A stretch of DNA of 6,939 bases. It comes from Desulfobulbaceae bacterium. Its GTDB lineage: Bacteria > Desulfobacterota > Desulfobulbia > Desulfobulbales > Desulfobulbaceae. Shown one piece after another: positions 6,873 through 6,939 of this stretch; position 1 is the first letter of the stretch; each line of letters opens with the position of its first letter. The notes under the pieces were generated by a model that had not been told where the DNA came from, ran no database searches, and was given only the letters and a program-made list of their open reading frames with translations. Where the stretch lies: NCBI GenBank assembly GCA_007121995.1, contig SKJK01000217.1:1-6939 (forward strand), in the 5' to 3' direction. Made by a program: the position numbers and the translations under genes.

Positions 6873-6939
6873 TCAGGGGGTTCCCATAACCTCTCCTGTA
6901 AACAGCCCAGTACAAGCAACTACTTTAACACCGTTTTCC
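6873..6939 (-). CDS. C-terminal end of an unrecognised gene upstream of ftsH (partial)
   Basis: Reading the minus strand from 6938, 21 codons run to a TGA at 6875-6873 and end ENGVKVVACTGLFTGEVMGTP. It is the only minus-strand frame open to the right edge, and its composition (Val-Val-Ala-Cys, Gly residues, ending at a clean stop) looks like a genuine protein tail. The 33-base gap to ftsH fits an operon. I do not recognise the family. It does not resemble the ends of TilS, Hpt or RlmE, which often precede ftsH. With so few codons a chance open frame cannot be excluded. Confidence 0.4.
   Translation of the reverse strand, partial: ENGVKVVACTGLFTGEVMGTP

Noticed and set aside
6844..6939. Plus-strand frame open to the right edge ([12 protein letters not shown]...)
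   Set aside because: No ribosome site precedes it, it would begin within five bases of the ftsH start on the other strand, and its Pro/Thr/Ser-rich content looks like a shadow of the minus-strand tail.

Overview
The window looks like chromosomal DNA of a Gram-negative, probably deltaproteobacterial (Desulfobacterota-like) organism. This rests on the short-type phosphoglycerate dehydrogenase, the N-terminal sequence of FtsH, the ftsH-folP gene pair, and an exported M1-like peptidase fused to a ChaN domain. The lineage is an inference from protein flavour, not from a marker gene. I see no mobile element, CRISPR array, tRNA or rRNA.

Layout. (1) 1-439, minus: the first 146 codons of a SerA-type D-3-phosphoglycerate dehydrogenase, running off the left edge. 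(2) 440-749: a 310-base divergent intergenic region. It holds a perfect TTGACA on the minus strand, a 7-bp inverted repeat laid over that hexamer, and an 8-bp hairpin just before the next gene. (3) 750-3812, plus: one large exported protein of about 1020 residues. It joins a signal peptide, an M1/gluzincin peptidase-like module, a poorly characterised middle region, a ChaN/DUF399 (Tiki/EreA superfamily) domain and a C-terminal PDZ domain. (4) 3898-4704, minus: complete dihydropteroate synthase (folP), convergent with the previous gene. (5) 4705-4868: a strong intrinsic terminator closing the ftsH transcript, followed by an orphan Shine-Dalgarno sequence ahead of folP. (6) 4869-6839, minus: complete ftsH with a TTG start. 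(7) 6873-6939, minus: the last 21 codons of an unrecognised gene only 33 nt upstream of ftsH.

How they fit together. serA (serine synthesis), folP (folate synthesis) and ftsH (membrane protein quality control) are housekeeping genes. ftsH-folP is a widely conserved neighbourhood, for example ftsH-folP-glmM in E. coli. Here a strong terminator separates the two, so folP probably has its own promoter or depends on read-through. The unusual gene is the peptidase-ChaN-PDZ fusion. Its architecture suggests an envelope protein that processes or binds a peptide or haem-type ligand, but the substrate cannot be read from the sequence. It is the best candidate here for undescribed biology.
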